A stretch of 57,591 nucleotides of DNA from an uncultured Burkholderiales bacterium (GTDB lineage: Bacteria > Pseudomonadota > Gammaproteobacteria > Burkholderiales > Burkholderiaceae_C): positions 1 through 57,591 of the forward strand of contig CAITHK010000170.1 of assembly GCA_903892175.1 (NCBI GenBank), read 5' to 3'. The position numbers and the translations under genes were made by a program. Below the pieces are notes generated by a model, which did no database searches, was not told where the DNA came from, and saw only the letters and a list, made by a program, of their open reading frames with translations. Numbering within the stretch: position 1 is the first letter of the stretch; every line of letters begins with the position of its first letter. This document shows, piece by piece, positions 1 through 9,000 of the stretch.

Positions 1-9
1 AAAGCCCCA

Positions 10-1404
10 TCAAGCACGCATCAAGGCTTCGATTTCAGCGGCAATCACTGGCACGCCTCGCGTGATCAACTCACAACCATCCGCGGTGACGATCGCATCG
101 TCCTCAATGCGAATGCCAATGTTCCAAAACGCCTCGGGCACATCATCTGCGGGGCGCACATACAGGCCTGGCTCAATGGTCAGCACCATGCCCTCACGCA
201 AGATGCGGCTGGGACGGTTGACGATGGTTTCGCCCGAAAGCGGGTCTTTGCGTTCACTCGTCTGCCCCAACTCGCACGGTTCGACATAGCTGCCGCAGTC
301 ATGCACATCCATCCCCAGCCAATGGCCGGTGCGGTGCATGTAAAAAGGAAAGTAAGCCCGTTTTTCAATCACGTCTTGTGCGTTCCCGTGTTGGGCTGGG
401 TTCAACAACCCAAGGTCTAATAAACCCTGCGCCAGGACCTTGACGGTGGCTTCATGCGGCTCAGTGAAACGTGCGCCTGCGCGGGTCGCTGCCACGGCAG
501 CGTCTTGGCTGGCGAGCACCAAGTTGTAGAGGTCGCGCTGCGGACCTGTGAATTGGCCACTGGCGGGGAAGGTGCGGGTGATGTCGCTGGCATAGCCATC
601 CAGCTCACACCCAGCATCGATCAACACCAATTCACCTGAGCGTACAGGCGCCACATCCGCGCGGTAGTGCAGCACACACGCATTGGCACCGGCCGCCACG
701 ATGGAGGTGTAGGCCGGAAACTGCGAACCGTTCATGCGGAACTCGTGCAGCAACTCGGCATCCAGGTGGTACTCGCGCACGTCTTGGCCTGCGCGCAACA
801 TGCGAGCACAGGTTTGCATAGTGCGGATGTGCGCACGGGCACTGATGGCGCTGGCTCGGCGCATGATGTCTTGCTCATGCGCGTCCTTGATCAACCGCAT
901 GTCATCCAGCGGGACGCACAAGTCGCGCTGGTGCGCCGGGCACTGCGCACCAAAGCGCACACGGGCCCGAACCGCATTGAGCCACCCATCGACACGGGTT
1001 TCCAAGCCTTTGTGGGTGGCAAACGGATACCAGACGGTCTGTTGGTTCTCCAGCAATTTCGGCAGTTGCTGGTCCAGCTCGGACACCGAGTAAGCCGCCT
1101 GCACGCCCAATGCATTGACCGCCGCATCAGGGCCCAATCGGTAGCCGTCCCAAATTTCACGCTCCAGATCTTTGGGCTGGCAAAACAGGGTGCTGCGCCC
1201 AATGGCGTCGAGCACCAGCCACGCATTGGGTTCGGTGAAGCCAGTCAGGTAGTAGAAGTAACTGTCGTGCCGATAGGGAAAGTCGCTGTCACGATTACGG
1301 GCACGCTCAGGTGCGGTGGGGATGATGGCAACACCGCCAGTGCCTAATTGAGCCGCCAATCGAGCGCGTCGTTTTGCGTAAAGAGAAAGCGTGGTCTGGG
1401 TCAT
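10..1404 (-). CDS. pepP: Xaa-Pro aminopeptidase (aminopeptidase P, M24B)
   Basis: Cytosolic metallopeptidase that removes an N-terminal residue preceding proline. The 464-residue protein has the aminopeptidase P N-terminal domain (about 1-170) followed by the pita-bread catalytic domain (about 175-455). The dinuclear metal ligands are visible: Asp263 in LIDAG, Asp274 in SDITR, His361 in HRTGHWLGMDVHD, Glu411 in TIEPG and Glu434 in RIEDD; His357 and His368 match the family's substrate-binding histidines. Length and residue spacing match E. coli PepP. It reads away from murU on the same strand, with 83 bp between them. The start ATG at 1404 gives the normal N-terminus. No signal peptide is seen. 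Identification is secure from the motifs; the exact substrate range is not visible. Confidence 0.95.
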   Translation of the reverse strand: MTQTTLSLYAKRRARLAAQLGTGGVAIIPTAPERARNRDSDFPYRHDSYFYYLTGFTEPNAWLVLDAIGRSTLFCQPKDLEREIWDGYRLGPDAAVNALGVQAAYSVSELDQQLPKLLENQQTVWYPFATHKGLETRVDGWLNAVRARVRFGAQCPAHQRDLCVPLDDMRLIKDAHEQDIMRRASAISARAHIRTMQTCARMLRAGQDVREYHLDAELLHEFRMNGSQFPAYTSIVAAGANACVLHYRADVAPVRSGELVLIDAGCELDGYASDITRTFPASGQFTGPQRDLYNLVLASQDAAVAATRAGARFTEPHEATVKVLAQGLLDLGLLNPAQHGNAQDVIEKRAYFPFYMHRTGHWLGMDVHDCGSYVEPCELGQTSERKDPLSGETIVNRPSRILREGMVLTIEPGLYVRPADDVPEAFWNIGIRIEDDAIVTADGCELITRGVPVIAAEIEALMRA

Positions 1405-1487
1405 AGGATATCGGGCATTCGGAATGAAAGTGTGAGGGCGAATAAGCCAAACTCACGAGAAACAGATCAACACCTTGGCTTGCGAGT

Positions 1488-2264
1488 TCAACGGTTCAAC
1501 TCCGCCAAACGCTGCGGTGTGCCCACGTCAGTCCAGGGCCCCAAGTAGAGCTCGGCACTGACCAATTGATTGTCCATGGCAGCACGCAACATGGGCGCTA
1601 AAGGGGCTTTCACGCCCAGTGGATTGCCTGCGGGCAAGTCACACCACGCCGATTCGAAAAAAGCTCGCTTGTACAACGCGATGGTGCTGAATGTGTAGCG
1701 CGACAACCCGTCTGTCGATGCAGCTGCCGCCAACTTGGGCAGGTTAAGCGCCAGACCACTTGCCGACAAGCCAAAGTCACCCTGTGGGTTGTGATCGGGA
1801 TTAGGCACCAACCAAAGATGGGCGAGTTGGGGGCTTTCTTTAAAGCGCGCAAGAACATCGAAAGAAAAAACAAATTCTGGGGCAAACACATCGCCCGCGG
1901 CCACCCAAAACACCTCATCGAGTTGCGGCAGCGCGCGAACAATGCCCCCTGCGGTTTCAAGCGCGCCTCCAAAGTCCACGCCCTCTTGCGAATAGTGCAG
2001 ATGCATTGGCGCTTGATCCACAGCTTGAAACACTTGGCCAAAGTGCTGTGGAATTTGCTCTCCCAGCCAAGCCGTGTTGATGACCAGCTGCTGCACGCCC
2101 GCGCGCTGCAGTCCCTCCATGGCCCACTGCATCAAGGGTTTGCCACGCACCGCGAGCAGGGGTTTGGGCGTGGCATCGGTGAACGGGCGCATGCGCTCGC
2201 CACGGCCTGCAGCCAAGAGCAAGGCCTTGGCCGCAGGGGCTGGGGGAGGTATGGCGGGATTCAT
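1488..2264 (-). CDS. murU: N-acetylmuramate alpha-1-phosphate uridylyltransferase-like nucleotidyltransferase
   Basis: Nucleotidyltransferase of the sugar-phosphate NTP-transferase fold, 258 residues. The nucleotide-binding signature spans residues 17-35 (LLAAGRGERMRPFT, then PKPLL), and the C-terminal WTDVGTPQRL is typical of MurU-type enzymes. In pseudomonads MurU makes UDP-MurNAc in the peptidoglycan recycling bypass that avoids de novo UDP-MurNAc synthesis. Its usual partner kinase AmgK is not adjacent here, so the MurU assignment rests on overall resemblance; another sugar-1-phosphate nucleotidyltransferase is possible. It is divergent from tkt and may share a transcript with downstream pepP. 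The N-terminal proline/alanine stretch before the fold is about ten residues longer than usual. Confidence 0.8.
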   Translation of the reverse strand: MNPAIPPPAPAAKALLLAAGRGERMRPFTDATPKPLLAVRGKPLMQWAMEGLQRAGVQQLVINTAWLGEQIPQHFGQVFQAVDQAPMHLHYSQEGVDFGGALETAGGIVRALPQLDEVFWVAAGDVFAPEFVFSFDVLARFKESPQLAHLWLVPNPDHNPQGDFGLSASGLALNLPKLAAAASTDGLSRYTFSTIALYKRAFFESAWCDLPAGNPLGVKAPLAPMLRAAMDNQLVSAELYLGPWTDVGTPQRLAELNR

Positions 2265-2314
2265 GACGCCAAGAGTGTAGCCAGTGGTTTTTCACTCCAG
2301 CACACCGGAGACAA

Positions 2315-2351
2315 GGCCTGTTCAGGCCGCTGTAGGGCTGCTCGCTAAAAT
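2315..2351 (+). promoter_or_regulatory. candidate tkt promoter with a perfect palindrome
   Basis: In the 123-bp gap between divergent murU and tkt there is a perfect 6-bp inverted repeat with a 2-base spacer, GGCCTG-tt-CAGGCC (2315-2328). It is followed by a -10-like TAAAAT at 2346-2351, about 37 bases before the tkt ATG. The palindrome falls where the -35 element would be, so it could be an operator. The palindrome is seen directly; the promoter and operator roles are inference. Confidence 0.35.
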
Positions 2352-2387
2352 CTTGGTTTTCCCTCATCACCCCCGGAGTCGCCTGAC

Positions 2388-4454
2388 ATGGCAAACACCC
2401 AACAAATGGCCAGTGCAATTCGTGCCCTGGCAATGGACGCTGTCCAACAAGCCAACTCAGGACACCCCGGCGCGCCCATGGGCATGGCCGATATGGCGGT
2501 GGCCTTATGGGGCGACCACCTGCGTCACAACCCCAAGAATCCTCATTGGATCAACCGTGACCGCTTTGTGCTGTCCAATGGCCACGGCTCGATGTTGATT
2601 TACGCCTTGTTGCACCTCACCGGTTACGACTTGCCAATGAGCGAGTTGAAAAACTTCCGTGTGCTGCACAGCAAAACTGCAGGTCATCCCGAAGTGGGCG
2701 TGACCCCTGGCGTAGAGACCACCACCGGACCCTTGGGTCAAGGCATCACCAACGCGGTGGGCATGGCCTTGGCTGAAAAGCTGCTGGCCAGCGAATTCAA
2801 CCGCGAAGGTCACGCTGTGGTCGACCACCACACCTACGCCTTCATGGGCGACGGTTGTTTGATGGAAGGCATCAGCCACGAAGCCTGTTCGTTGGCGGGT
2901 GCTTGGAAGCTGAACAAGTTGATCGCGCTGTATGACGACAACGGGATCTCGATCGACGGCCAAGTGGCCCCGTGGTTTGCCGACAACACCCCTGAGCGCT
3001 TCAAAGCCTACGGTTGGCAAGTGATTGGTCCAATCAACGGACACGATGCTGCGGCGGTGAGCCACGCCATCGCCAAGGCCAAACTGAGCGCGGATAAACC
3101 TACCTTGATCGTGTGCAAAACCAGCATTGGCAAAGGCAGCCCCAACCGCGCCGACACCGCCAAAGCCCACGGCGAGCCTTTGGGCGCAGAAGAAATTGCG
3201 TTGACCCGTGCCGCCATTGGCTGGAACCACGCCCCATTTGAAGTGCCCAAAGCGGTTTATGCCGATTGGAATGCCGCAGCCAAAGGCAAAGCCTTGGAAG
3301 CCGAATGGAAAACCTCATTCGCCGCCTACAAAGCGGCTTACCCCGCCTTGGCCAAAGAACTGCTGCGCCGCATGGCGGGCGAGTTGCCCAAGAACTTTGC
3401 CCAAACTGTGGTCGACACCGTGATTGGTGCACACACCAAAGCCGAAACCGTGGCCAGCCGCAAGGCCAGTCAGTTGGCCCTGGAAGCGTTCACCGCCGCG
3501 TTGCCCGAAATGCTTGGCGGCAGCGCCGACCTGACGGGCTCTAACCTGACCAACACCAAGAGCACGCCAAATCTGCGCGTTGACTTGGCCGGCAATGTGG
3601 TGAAAAACGAGGCGGGTGTGGGCGGGCGTCACATCAACTACGGCGTGCGCGAGTTCGGCATGGCGGCCATCATGAATGGCGTGACGCTGCATGGGGGTTT
3701 CATTCCCTACGGTGGCACCTTCTTGACCTTCAGCGACTACTCACGCAACGCCATTCGCATGGCAGCGCTGATGAAGCAACGCGTGGTGCATGTGTTCACC
3801 CACGACTCCATTGGTTTGGGCGAAGACGGTCCCACGCACCAGTCAATCGAACATGCCGCCTCGCTGCGCTTGATTCCAAACTTGGACGTGTGGCGCCCAG
3901 CCGATACCGCTGAAACAGCGGTTGCTTGGGCCGTGGCACTGCAAAACCAGCACAAGCCAACTGCCTTGTTGTTGAGTCGTCAAAACCTACCGTACTTGCC
4001 CAAAGGCGAGGCTTTGGTTTCCCCTACAGCTGGCGACATCTCTGGCTTGGACGCCATCAACAAAGGGGCCTACGTGTTGGCAGAGCCCACCGAAGTGGGC
4101 TTGAAGAAGAAGGCGCAAGCCGTGATCTTGGCCACAGGCTCTGAAGTTCACTTGGCACTCAAAGCACAAGCGCTACTGGCCGAGAAAAAGATTGCCGTGC
4201 GCGTGGTGTCTGTGCCCAGCACCACCACCTTTGACCGCCAAAGCGTGGCGTACAAATCGGCTGTTTTGCCTGCCAACTTGCCACGCATTGCGGTAGAGAT
4301 GGGCTCGACCGACGGTTGGTGGAAATATGGCGTGTCCGCGGTGGTTGGCATTGACACCTACGGTGAGTCGGCACCGGCGCCAGTGCTGTTCAAGCACTTT
4401 GGCTTCACCCCTGAAAACGTCGCCGAGACGGTGCAAGCCGTGTTGGCCAAGTAA
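2388..4454 (+). CDS. tkt: transketolase
   Basis: Thiamine-diphosphate enzyme moving two-carbon ketol units between sugar phosphates in the pentose phosphate pathway (and the Calvin cycle where present). The protein is 688 residues. The N-terminal GHPGAPMG is at 25-32, the ThDP/Mg motif starts with GDG at 154-156 and ends near Asn185, the middle pyrimidine-binding domain contains the [16 protein letters not shown] segment, and a C-terminal transketolase domain follows. A GGAG ribosome-binding site lies shortly before the ATG. The gap gene follows 41 bp downstream in the same direction, so the two are probably cotranscribed. RuBisCO genes are not present, so a Calvin-cycle role cannot be read from this window. 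Confidence 0.97.
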   Translation: MANTQQMASAIRALAMDAVQQANSGHPGAPMGMADMAVALWGDHLRHNPKNPHWINRDRFVLSNGHGSMLIYALLHLTGYDLPMSELKNFRVLHSKTAGHPEVGVTPGVETTTGPLGQGITNAVGMALAEKLLASEFNREGHAVVDHHTYAFMGDGCLMEGISHEACSLAGAWKLNKLIALYDDNGISIDGQVAPWFADNTPERFKAYGWQVIGPINGHDAAAVSHAIAKAKLSADKPTLIVCKTSIGKGSPNRADTAKAHGEPLGAEEIALTRAAIGWNHAPFEVPKAVYADWNAAAKGKALEAEWKTSFAAYKAAYPALAKELLRRMAGELPKNFAQTVVDTVIGAHTKAETVASRKASQLALEAFTAALPEMLGGSADLTGSNLTNTKSTPNLRVDLAGNVVKNEAGVGGRHINYGVREFGMAAIMNGVTLHGGFIPYGGTFLTFSDYSRNAIRMAALMKQRVVHVFTHDSIGLGEDGPTHQSIEHAASLRLIPNLDVWRPADTAETAVAWAVALQNQHKPTALLLSRQNLPYLPKGEALVSPTAGDISGLDAINKGAYVLAEPTEVGLKKKAQAVILATGSEVHLALKAQALLAEKKIAVRVVSVPSTTTFDRQSVAYKSAVLPANLPRIAVEMGSTDGWWKYGVSAVVGIDTYGESAPAPVLFKHFGFTPENVAETVQAVLAK

Positions 4455-4483
4455 CTGTTTCGCACATTCATTTTTAACTTTAG

Positions 4484-5494
<1,011 letters not shown>

Positions 5495-5535
5495 TTGTTC
5501 TGGCCCAGGCACCCCGTGTGCCCTGGTACCTCAAG

Positions 5536-5565
5536 GCCCGCGCTTCACCAACGCGGGCTTTTTTT
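5536..5565 (+). terminator. intrinsic terminator of tkt-gap
   Basis: A 7-bp perfect GC stem, GCCCGCG (5536-5542) pairing with CGCGGGC (5552-5558), has a 9-base loop and is followed by seven T residues (5559-5565). It lies 42 bases after the gap stop codon, in the sense orientation. Confidence 0.9.
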
Positions 5566-5656
5566 CGCCAGCCAAACTCGATTCTTTCTCCTTGATTTGA
5601 CACGCGGCCCGTCATGCCAGCGACAAAGGCGCCCCAAAGATGCGCGAAAGCATTTC

Positions 5657-5718
5657 TTTGGTGCGTTTTTTGCTTTTGTTTGGTGCGCCTATTAAATATG
5701 GCGTTTTTTCGCACCAAA
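5657..5718 (+). promoter_or_regulatory. sigma-54-like promoter and repeated TTTGGTGCG element upstream of amtB
   Basis: The 9-mer TTTGGTGCG occurs twice in direct orientation (5657-5665 and 5679-5687, 22 bp apart) and once inverted as CGCACCAAA (5710-5718). The first copy also supplies the GG (5660-5661) of a GG-N10-GC pair whose GC is at 5672-5673, which is the -24/-12 spacing of sigma-54 promoters. The predicted start near 5685 would leave a leader of about 60 bases. NtrC half-sites contain GGTGC/GCACC, so these copies could be activator sites, although their position at and downstream of the promoter is unusual. Alternatively the inverted pair forms a leader hairpin. The pattern is seen directly; the role is inferred from known nitrogen control of amtB genes. 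Confidence 0.5.
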
Positions 5719-5744
5719 AAAGTTCATAAATCAAGGATTCACTC

Positions 5745-6947
5745 ATGGAAGCACTCAAACAGGGCGCCGATGCGCTATTCATTCTGCTCGGAGCCATCAT
5801 GGTGCTGGCCATGCATGCCGGCTTTGCTTTTTTGGAGTTGGGCACTGTTCGCAAAAAAAACCAAGTCAATGCACTTGTAAAAATTTTGGTTGATTTCAGC
5901 ATGTCAACCGTGGCTTATTTTGTGGTTGGCTACAGTGTTGCTTATGGCGCAAGTTTCATGGTGGGTGCGGAAACATTGGCCGAGAAAAACGGATATGAAC
6001 TTGTGAAGTTCTTTTTCTTGTTGACTTTCGCGGCCGCCATACCCGCCATCATTTCAGGAGGCATTGCTGAGCGCGCCAAGTTTTGGCCCCAACTCATCGC
6101 AACAGCAGTGATCGTGGGCTTTGTCTATCCCTTTTACGAGGGCATCGCGTGGAACCAGCATTTTGGTTTTCAAGCTTGGCTCAAAACCACCACGGGTGAG
6201 GAGTTCCATGATTTCGCGGGCTCGGTGGTCGTACATGCCGTTGGCGGGTGGATTGCTTTAGCTGCCGTTTTGCTTTTGGGGGCAAGAAGTAACCGTTACC
6301 GCAAAGATGGCGCAATCTCCGCGCATCCCCCTTCGAGCATTCCCTTTCTTGCGTTGGGTGCCTGGATCCTCATGGTGGGGTGGTTTGGATTCAATGTGAT
6401 GAGCGCTCAAACATTGGACAAAATTTCAGGTTTAGTGGCCGTGAATTCACTCATGGCGATGGTGGGCGGCACTCTGATGGCCTTGCTTCTGGGTAAAAAC
6501 GACCCCGGCTTTGTCCACAACGGCCCACTTGCAGGTTTGGTGGCTGTCTGCGCGGGCTCCGATGTGATGCATCCCATGGGCGCTCTTGTTGTCGGTGGTG
6601 TAGCTGGGGCTATTTTTGTGGTCATGTTCACCCTCACACAAAACAAGTGGCGCATCGACGATGTGCTGGGGGTCTGGCCTTTGCATGGCGTGTGCGGCAC
6701 ATGGGGCGGTATTGCTGCTGGCATTTTTGGAACCACTGCTCTGGGTGGACTGGGAGGCGTCAACTTGTATGCCCAAATTGCAGGCACGGCTTTAGGTGTT
6801 TGTTGGGCCCTGATTGCGGGCTTTGTTGTTTATGGTCTTTTGAAGATCGCGTTGGGTTTGCGCATGAGCCAAGAGGAAGAGTTTGAGGGCGCAGACCTGT
6901 CCATTCACAAGACCAGCGGGACCCCTGAACACGAAACGAGCTGGTAA
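5745..6947 (+). CDS. amtB: ammonium transporter, Amt family
   Basis: Inner-membrane channel for ammonium/ammonia uptake, 400 residues with about eleven hydrophobic segments. The two pore histidines are recognisable: His164 in the segment after HDFAGS, and His314 in PLHGVCGTWGG. Asp156 corresponds to the conserved aspartate of the ammonium site. Unlike E. coli AmtB there is no obvious cleavable signal peptide; the protein starts directly with the first membrane helix after MEALKQGADA. An AAGGA ribosome-binding site precedes the ATG. No glnK (PII) gene lies beside it, although amtB and glnK are usually linked, so its PII partner must be encoded elsewhere. The upstream region looks nitrogen-regulated (see the sigma-54-like site). 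Confidence 0.93.
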   Translation: MEALKQGADALFILLGAIMVLAMHAGFAFLELGTVRKKNQVNALVKILVDFSMSTVAYFVVGYSVAYGASFMVGAETLAEKNGYELVKFFFLLTFAAAIPAIISGGIAERAKFWPQLIATAVIVGFVYPFYEGIAWNQHFGFQAWLKTTTGEEFHDFAGSVVVHAVGGWIALAAVLLLGARSNRYRKDGAISAHPPSSIPFLALGAWILMVGWFGFNVMSAQTLDKISGLVAVNSLMAMVGGTLMALLLGKNDPGFVHNGPLAGLVAVCAGSDVMHPMGALVVGGVAGAIFVVMFTLTQNKWRIDDVLGVWPLHGVCGTWGGIAAGIFGTTALGGLGGVNLYAQIAGTALGVCWALIAGFVVYGLLKIALGLRMSQEEEFEGADLSIHKTSGTPEHETSW

Positions 6948-7164
6948 GCGGCATGAATTGTGGTTTTTTGACACATGAAATGATGCAAATACAGGTAAAC
7001 GCTTGGTTTTAGTGATCACTTGTGCTCCATAATGGTCTTTGCTGTGTTGGCGCTTGCGCCTGCACAGTGTGTTTGGTGATCGGTCAGTTTCGCGCCACCG
7101 CTTTGGTTGCGTTGTGCATTCGGGACTCCATCGCTTGTTTTTTGTGTTTTAAGGAGTCCCTTTC

Positions 7165-7620
7165 ATGGGCAATAAACTGTACGTCGGCAATTTGCCGTAT
7201 TCGGTACGCGACAGCGATCTTGAGCAGTCTTTCGGACAGTTCGGTACTGTGACCAGCGCCAAAGTCATGATGGAGCGCGATACAGGTCGTTCCAAAGGTT
7301 TTGGATTTGTGGAAATGGGCAGCGATGCCGAAGCCCTTGCTGCTGTTGAAGGCATGAACGGCGCACCTTTGGGTGGCCGCAGCCTGGTGGTCAACGAAGC
7401 CCGTCCGATGGAGGCTCGTCCTCCACGCACTGGTGGCGGTGGCTACGGTGGTGGTGGTGGTGGTGGCGGCTACGGTGGCGGCGGTCGTGAAGGCGGCGGC
7501 GGCGGCGGCGGTTTCCGTAGCCCATACGGTGGCGGCGGTCGCGAAGGCGGCGGCGGCGGCCGCAGTGGTGGCGGTGGCGGTGGCCGCGGCGGCTTTGGTG
7601 GCGGTGGCAACAGCTACTGA
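7165..7620 (+). CDS. glycine-rich RRM RNA-binding protein
   Basis: Single RNA-recognition-motif protein of 151 residues. RNP2 is LYVGNL (5-10) and RNP1 is KGFGFVEM (44-51), both intact. Residues 90-151 are almost entirely glycine broken by Tyr, Phe, Arg-Glu and Ser, encoded by GGC/GGT runs. This architecture is known from cyanobacterial and proteobacterial cold-induced Rbp proteins and plant glycine-rich RNA-binding proteins; a role in binding RNA under stress is inferred from that family. AAGGAG stands about eight bases before the ATG. The 217-bp upstream gap may contain a long leader, as in cold-shock genes, but I see no definite element. A terminator follows. It is monocistronic. Confidence 0.9.
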   Translation: MGNKLYVGNLPYSVRDSDLEQSFGQFGTVTSAKVMMERDTGRSKGFGFVEMGSDAEALAAVEGMNGAPLGGRSLVVNEARPMEARPPRTGGGGYGGGGGGGGYGGGGREGGGGGGGFRSPYGGGGREGGGGGRSGGGGGGRGGFGGGGNSY

Positions 7621-7684
7621 TCTACCCTGACTCCCTGATAAGCCACACTGGTTCACTGTGTAAATAGATTTCAGTGTGCTTGCG

Positions 7685-7713
7685 TAAAAATGCCCCGTCC
7701 CCGGGGCATTTTT
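7685..7713. terminator. bidirectional intrinsic terminator
   Basis: Stem TGCCCCG (7691-7697) pairs with CGGGGCA (7702-7708) around a 4-base loop. It is flanked by AAAAA on the left and TTTTT on the right, so it can terminate in both directions: the RNA-binding protein gene from the left and the lptC operon from the right. Confidence 0.88.
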
Positions 7714-7784
7714 CATTGATCGATTAGCACAGTGACGTATCCAAATAAGCGGCTTGACTGTGTGATGCTTTTTTGAACTTATGC

Positions 7785-8438
7785 CTATTGAGGCTTTGGT
7801 TTTCTAGCTGCCAGGGTCCCGTGCACTCGCCCTTGGAGTTGCAGCACCCGGTCTAAATTGTCGTACACCAAATGATCCGCGGTGAATCGATCCTGCGCCC
7901 CTCGTACTAACTCCACGGGCAAGTGGGTACGAATGATTTCCGTATTGGCAAAGAGGTGCAAAAACTCACTGTGCAATTCGCTACGTGGTTGCGTCTCCAT
8001 GGTGCTCATTTTGACCGCGTCTCGAATTAAAACGGCGTTTTCAAACAGTTGCACTTCTGACCCGTCGGCGTTGATCACAGCACGCATCGCTCGTGCCGTT
8101 GTCACCCGGCCTTCTTTGGATATGGCTCGAATTCGGGGTTGTTCAATTTCGAGAGTGTCCGTGTCAGGGAAATGTCTTCCTTGCGTTCCGACCATCTCAC
8201 TTTTGAGTCGCCCGTGCTGATCGAAGATTTTGAGCGAAAAATCCCGCATGAAATAGTCTGGCGCATGCTGGGGCTCGGCGGCATGCGTAATTTCTGCCAC
8301 GGTTGGCGTGTTTCGCACCAACCAATAGGTCGCCAACGCCATCAGCCCCATCAAAATAATGGGCAAATAAACGCTGAAGCGGTCCCACATCTGGCGCACG
8401 CGCATCCACCAAGAAGCCCCACGCGGCACAACACTCAT
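7785..8438 (-). CDS. lptC: LPS export ABC transporter periplasmic protein LptC
   Basis: Bitopic inner-membrane protein that passes lipopolysaccharide from LptB2FG to LptA. From the ATG at 8438 it has 217 residues: one membrane helix near residues 20-40, then a periplasmic beta-jellyroll containing the family pattern YFMRDFSLKIFDQHG. The 8438 start is preferred because it overlaps the kdsC stop as ATGA, which implies translational coupling; an upstream in-frame start at 8456 is possible. It ends the mnmE-kdsD-kdsC-lptC gene row. The lptA and lptB genes that usually follow are absent: the next element is a terminator and then an unrelated convergent gene. Confidence 0.9.
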   Translation of the reverse strand: MSVVPRGASWWMRVRQMWDRFSVYLPIILMGLMALATYWLVRNTPTVAEITHAAEPQHAPDYFMRDFSLKIFDQHGRLKSEMVGTQGRHFPDTDTLEIEQPRIRAISKEGRVTTARAMRAVINADGSEVQLFENAVLIRDAVKMSTMETQPRSELHSEFLHLFANTEIIRTHLPVELVRGAQDRFTADHLVYDNLDRVLQLQGRVHGTLAARKPKPQ

Positions 8439-8998
8439 GCCACATAGCCTCGCCATAAATCAGCATAGCGGCCAGAGGCGACCAAAATCAGATCACACAA
8501 TTCGCGCGCAGCGCCGTATCCCCCGCCTTGTTGGGTCACATGGTGTGCAATGGCTTTGACCTCTGCATGCGCATTGCTCGGGGCACAAGCAAAAGAAACT
8601 CTCAGCATCAATGCCAAATCGGGCCAATCGTCACCCATTGCTGCTGCCTGTGACCAATCCAAGCCCAGGGTCTGCAAAACCTGTGCTGCGGCTGGCGCCT
8701 TGTCTTCGGTACCGTAATGAACGTGCTCTATGCCTAAGGCTTTCAATCGCGTGCGCAATGGGGCGCTGTCGCGCCCGGTGATCACAGCGGGTGTTATGCC
8801 TACCCGCTGAAGCATTTTCAATCCATGCCCATCCAGTGTCGAAAAGCGCTTGATGGTTTCACCTGCTTCGGTGAAATACAAGCCCCCATCCGTGAGAACG
8901 CCGTCTACATCAAAAAAAACCACTTTTATCCCTTGGGCCTTCAGCAACAAGGCGGGTTCGAAAGAAAGAGCGGGCGTCGTTGGAAATGGGGTCGACAT
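8435..8998 (-). CDS. kdsC: 3-deoxy-D-manno-octulosonate 8-phosphate phosphatase
   Basis: HAD-family phosphatase that converts KDO 8-phosphate to KDO for lipopolysaccharide core synthesis. From the ATG at 8998 it is 187 residues. The nucleophile motif FDVDGVLTDG places the two catalytic aspartates at residues 30 and 32; TGRD supplies the second motif and GDDWPDL the metal-binding acidic motif. There is no cap domain, as expected for the tetrameric KdsC class. The chosen start lies 2 bases after the kdsD stop; a longer reading to 9049 would intrude into kdsD and lacks support. It is translationally coupled to lptC by an ATGA overlap. Confidence 0.94.
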   Translation of the reverse strand: MSTPFPTTPALSFEPALLLKAQGIKVVFFDVDGVLTDGGLYFTEAGETIKRFSTLDGHGLKMLQRVGITPAVITGRDSAPLRTRLKALGIEHVHYGTEDKAPAAAQVLQTLGLDWSQAAAMGDDWPDLALMLRVSFACAPSNAHAEVKAIAHHVTQQGGGYGAARELCDLILVASGRYADLWRGYVA

Positions 8999-9000
8999 GA

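Noticed and set aside
7430-7620. Short repeats in the RNA-binding protein gene as a CRISPR or minisatellite
   Set aside because: The repetition is in-frame glycine coding (GGC/GGT) without spacers, explained by the protein tail.
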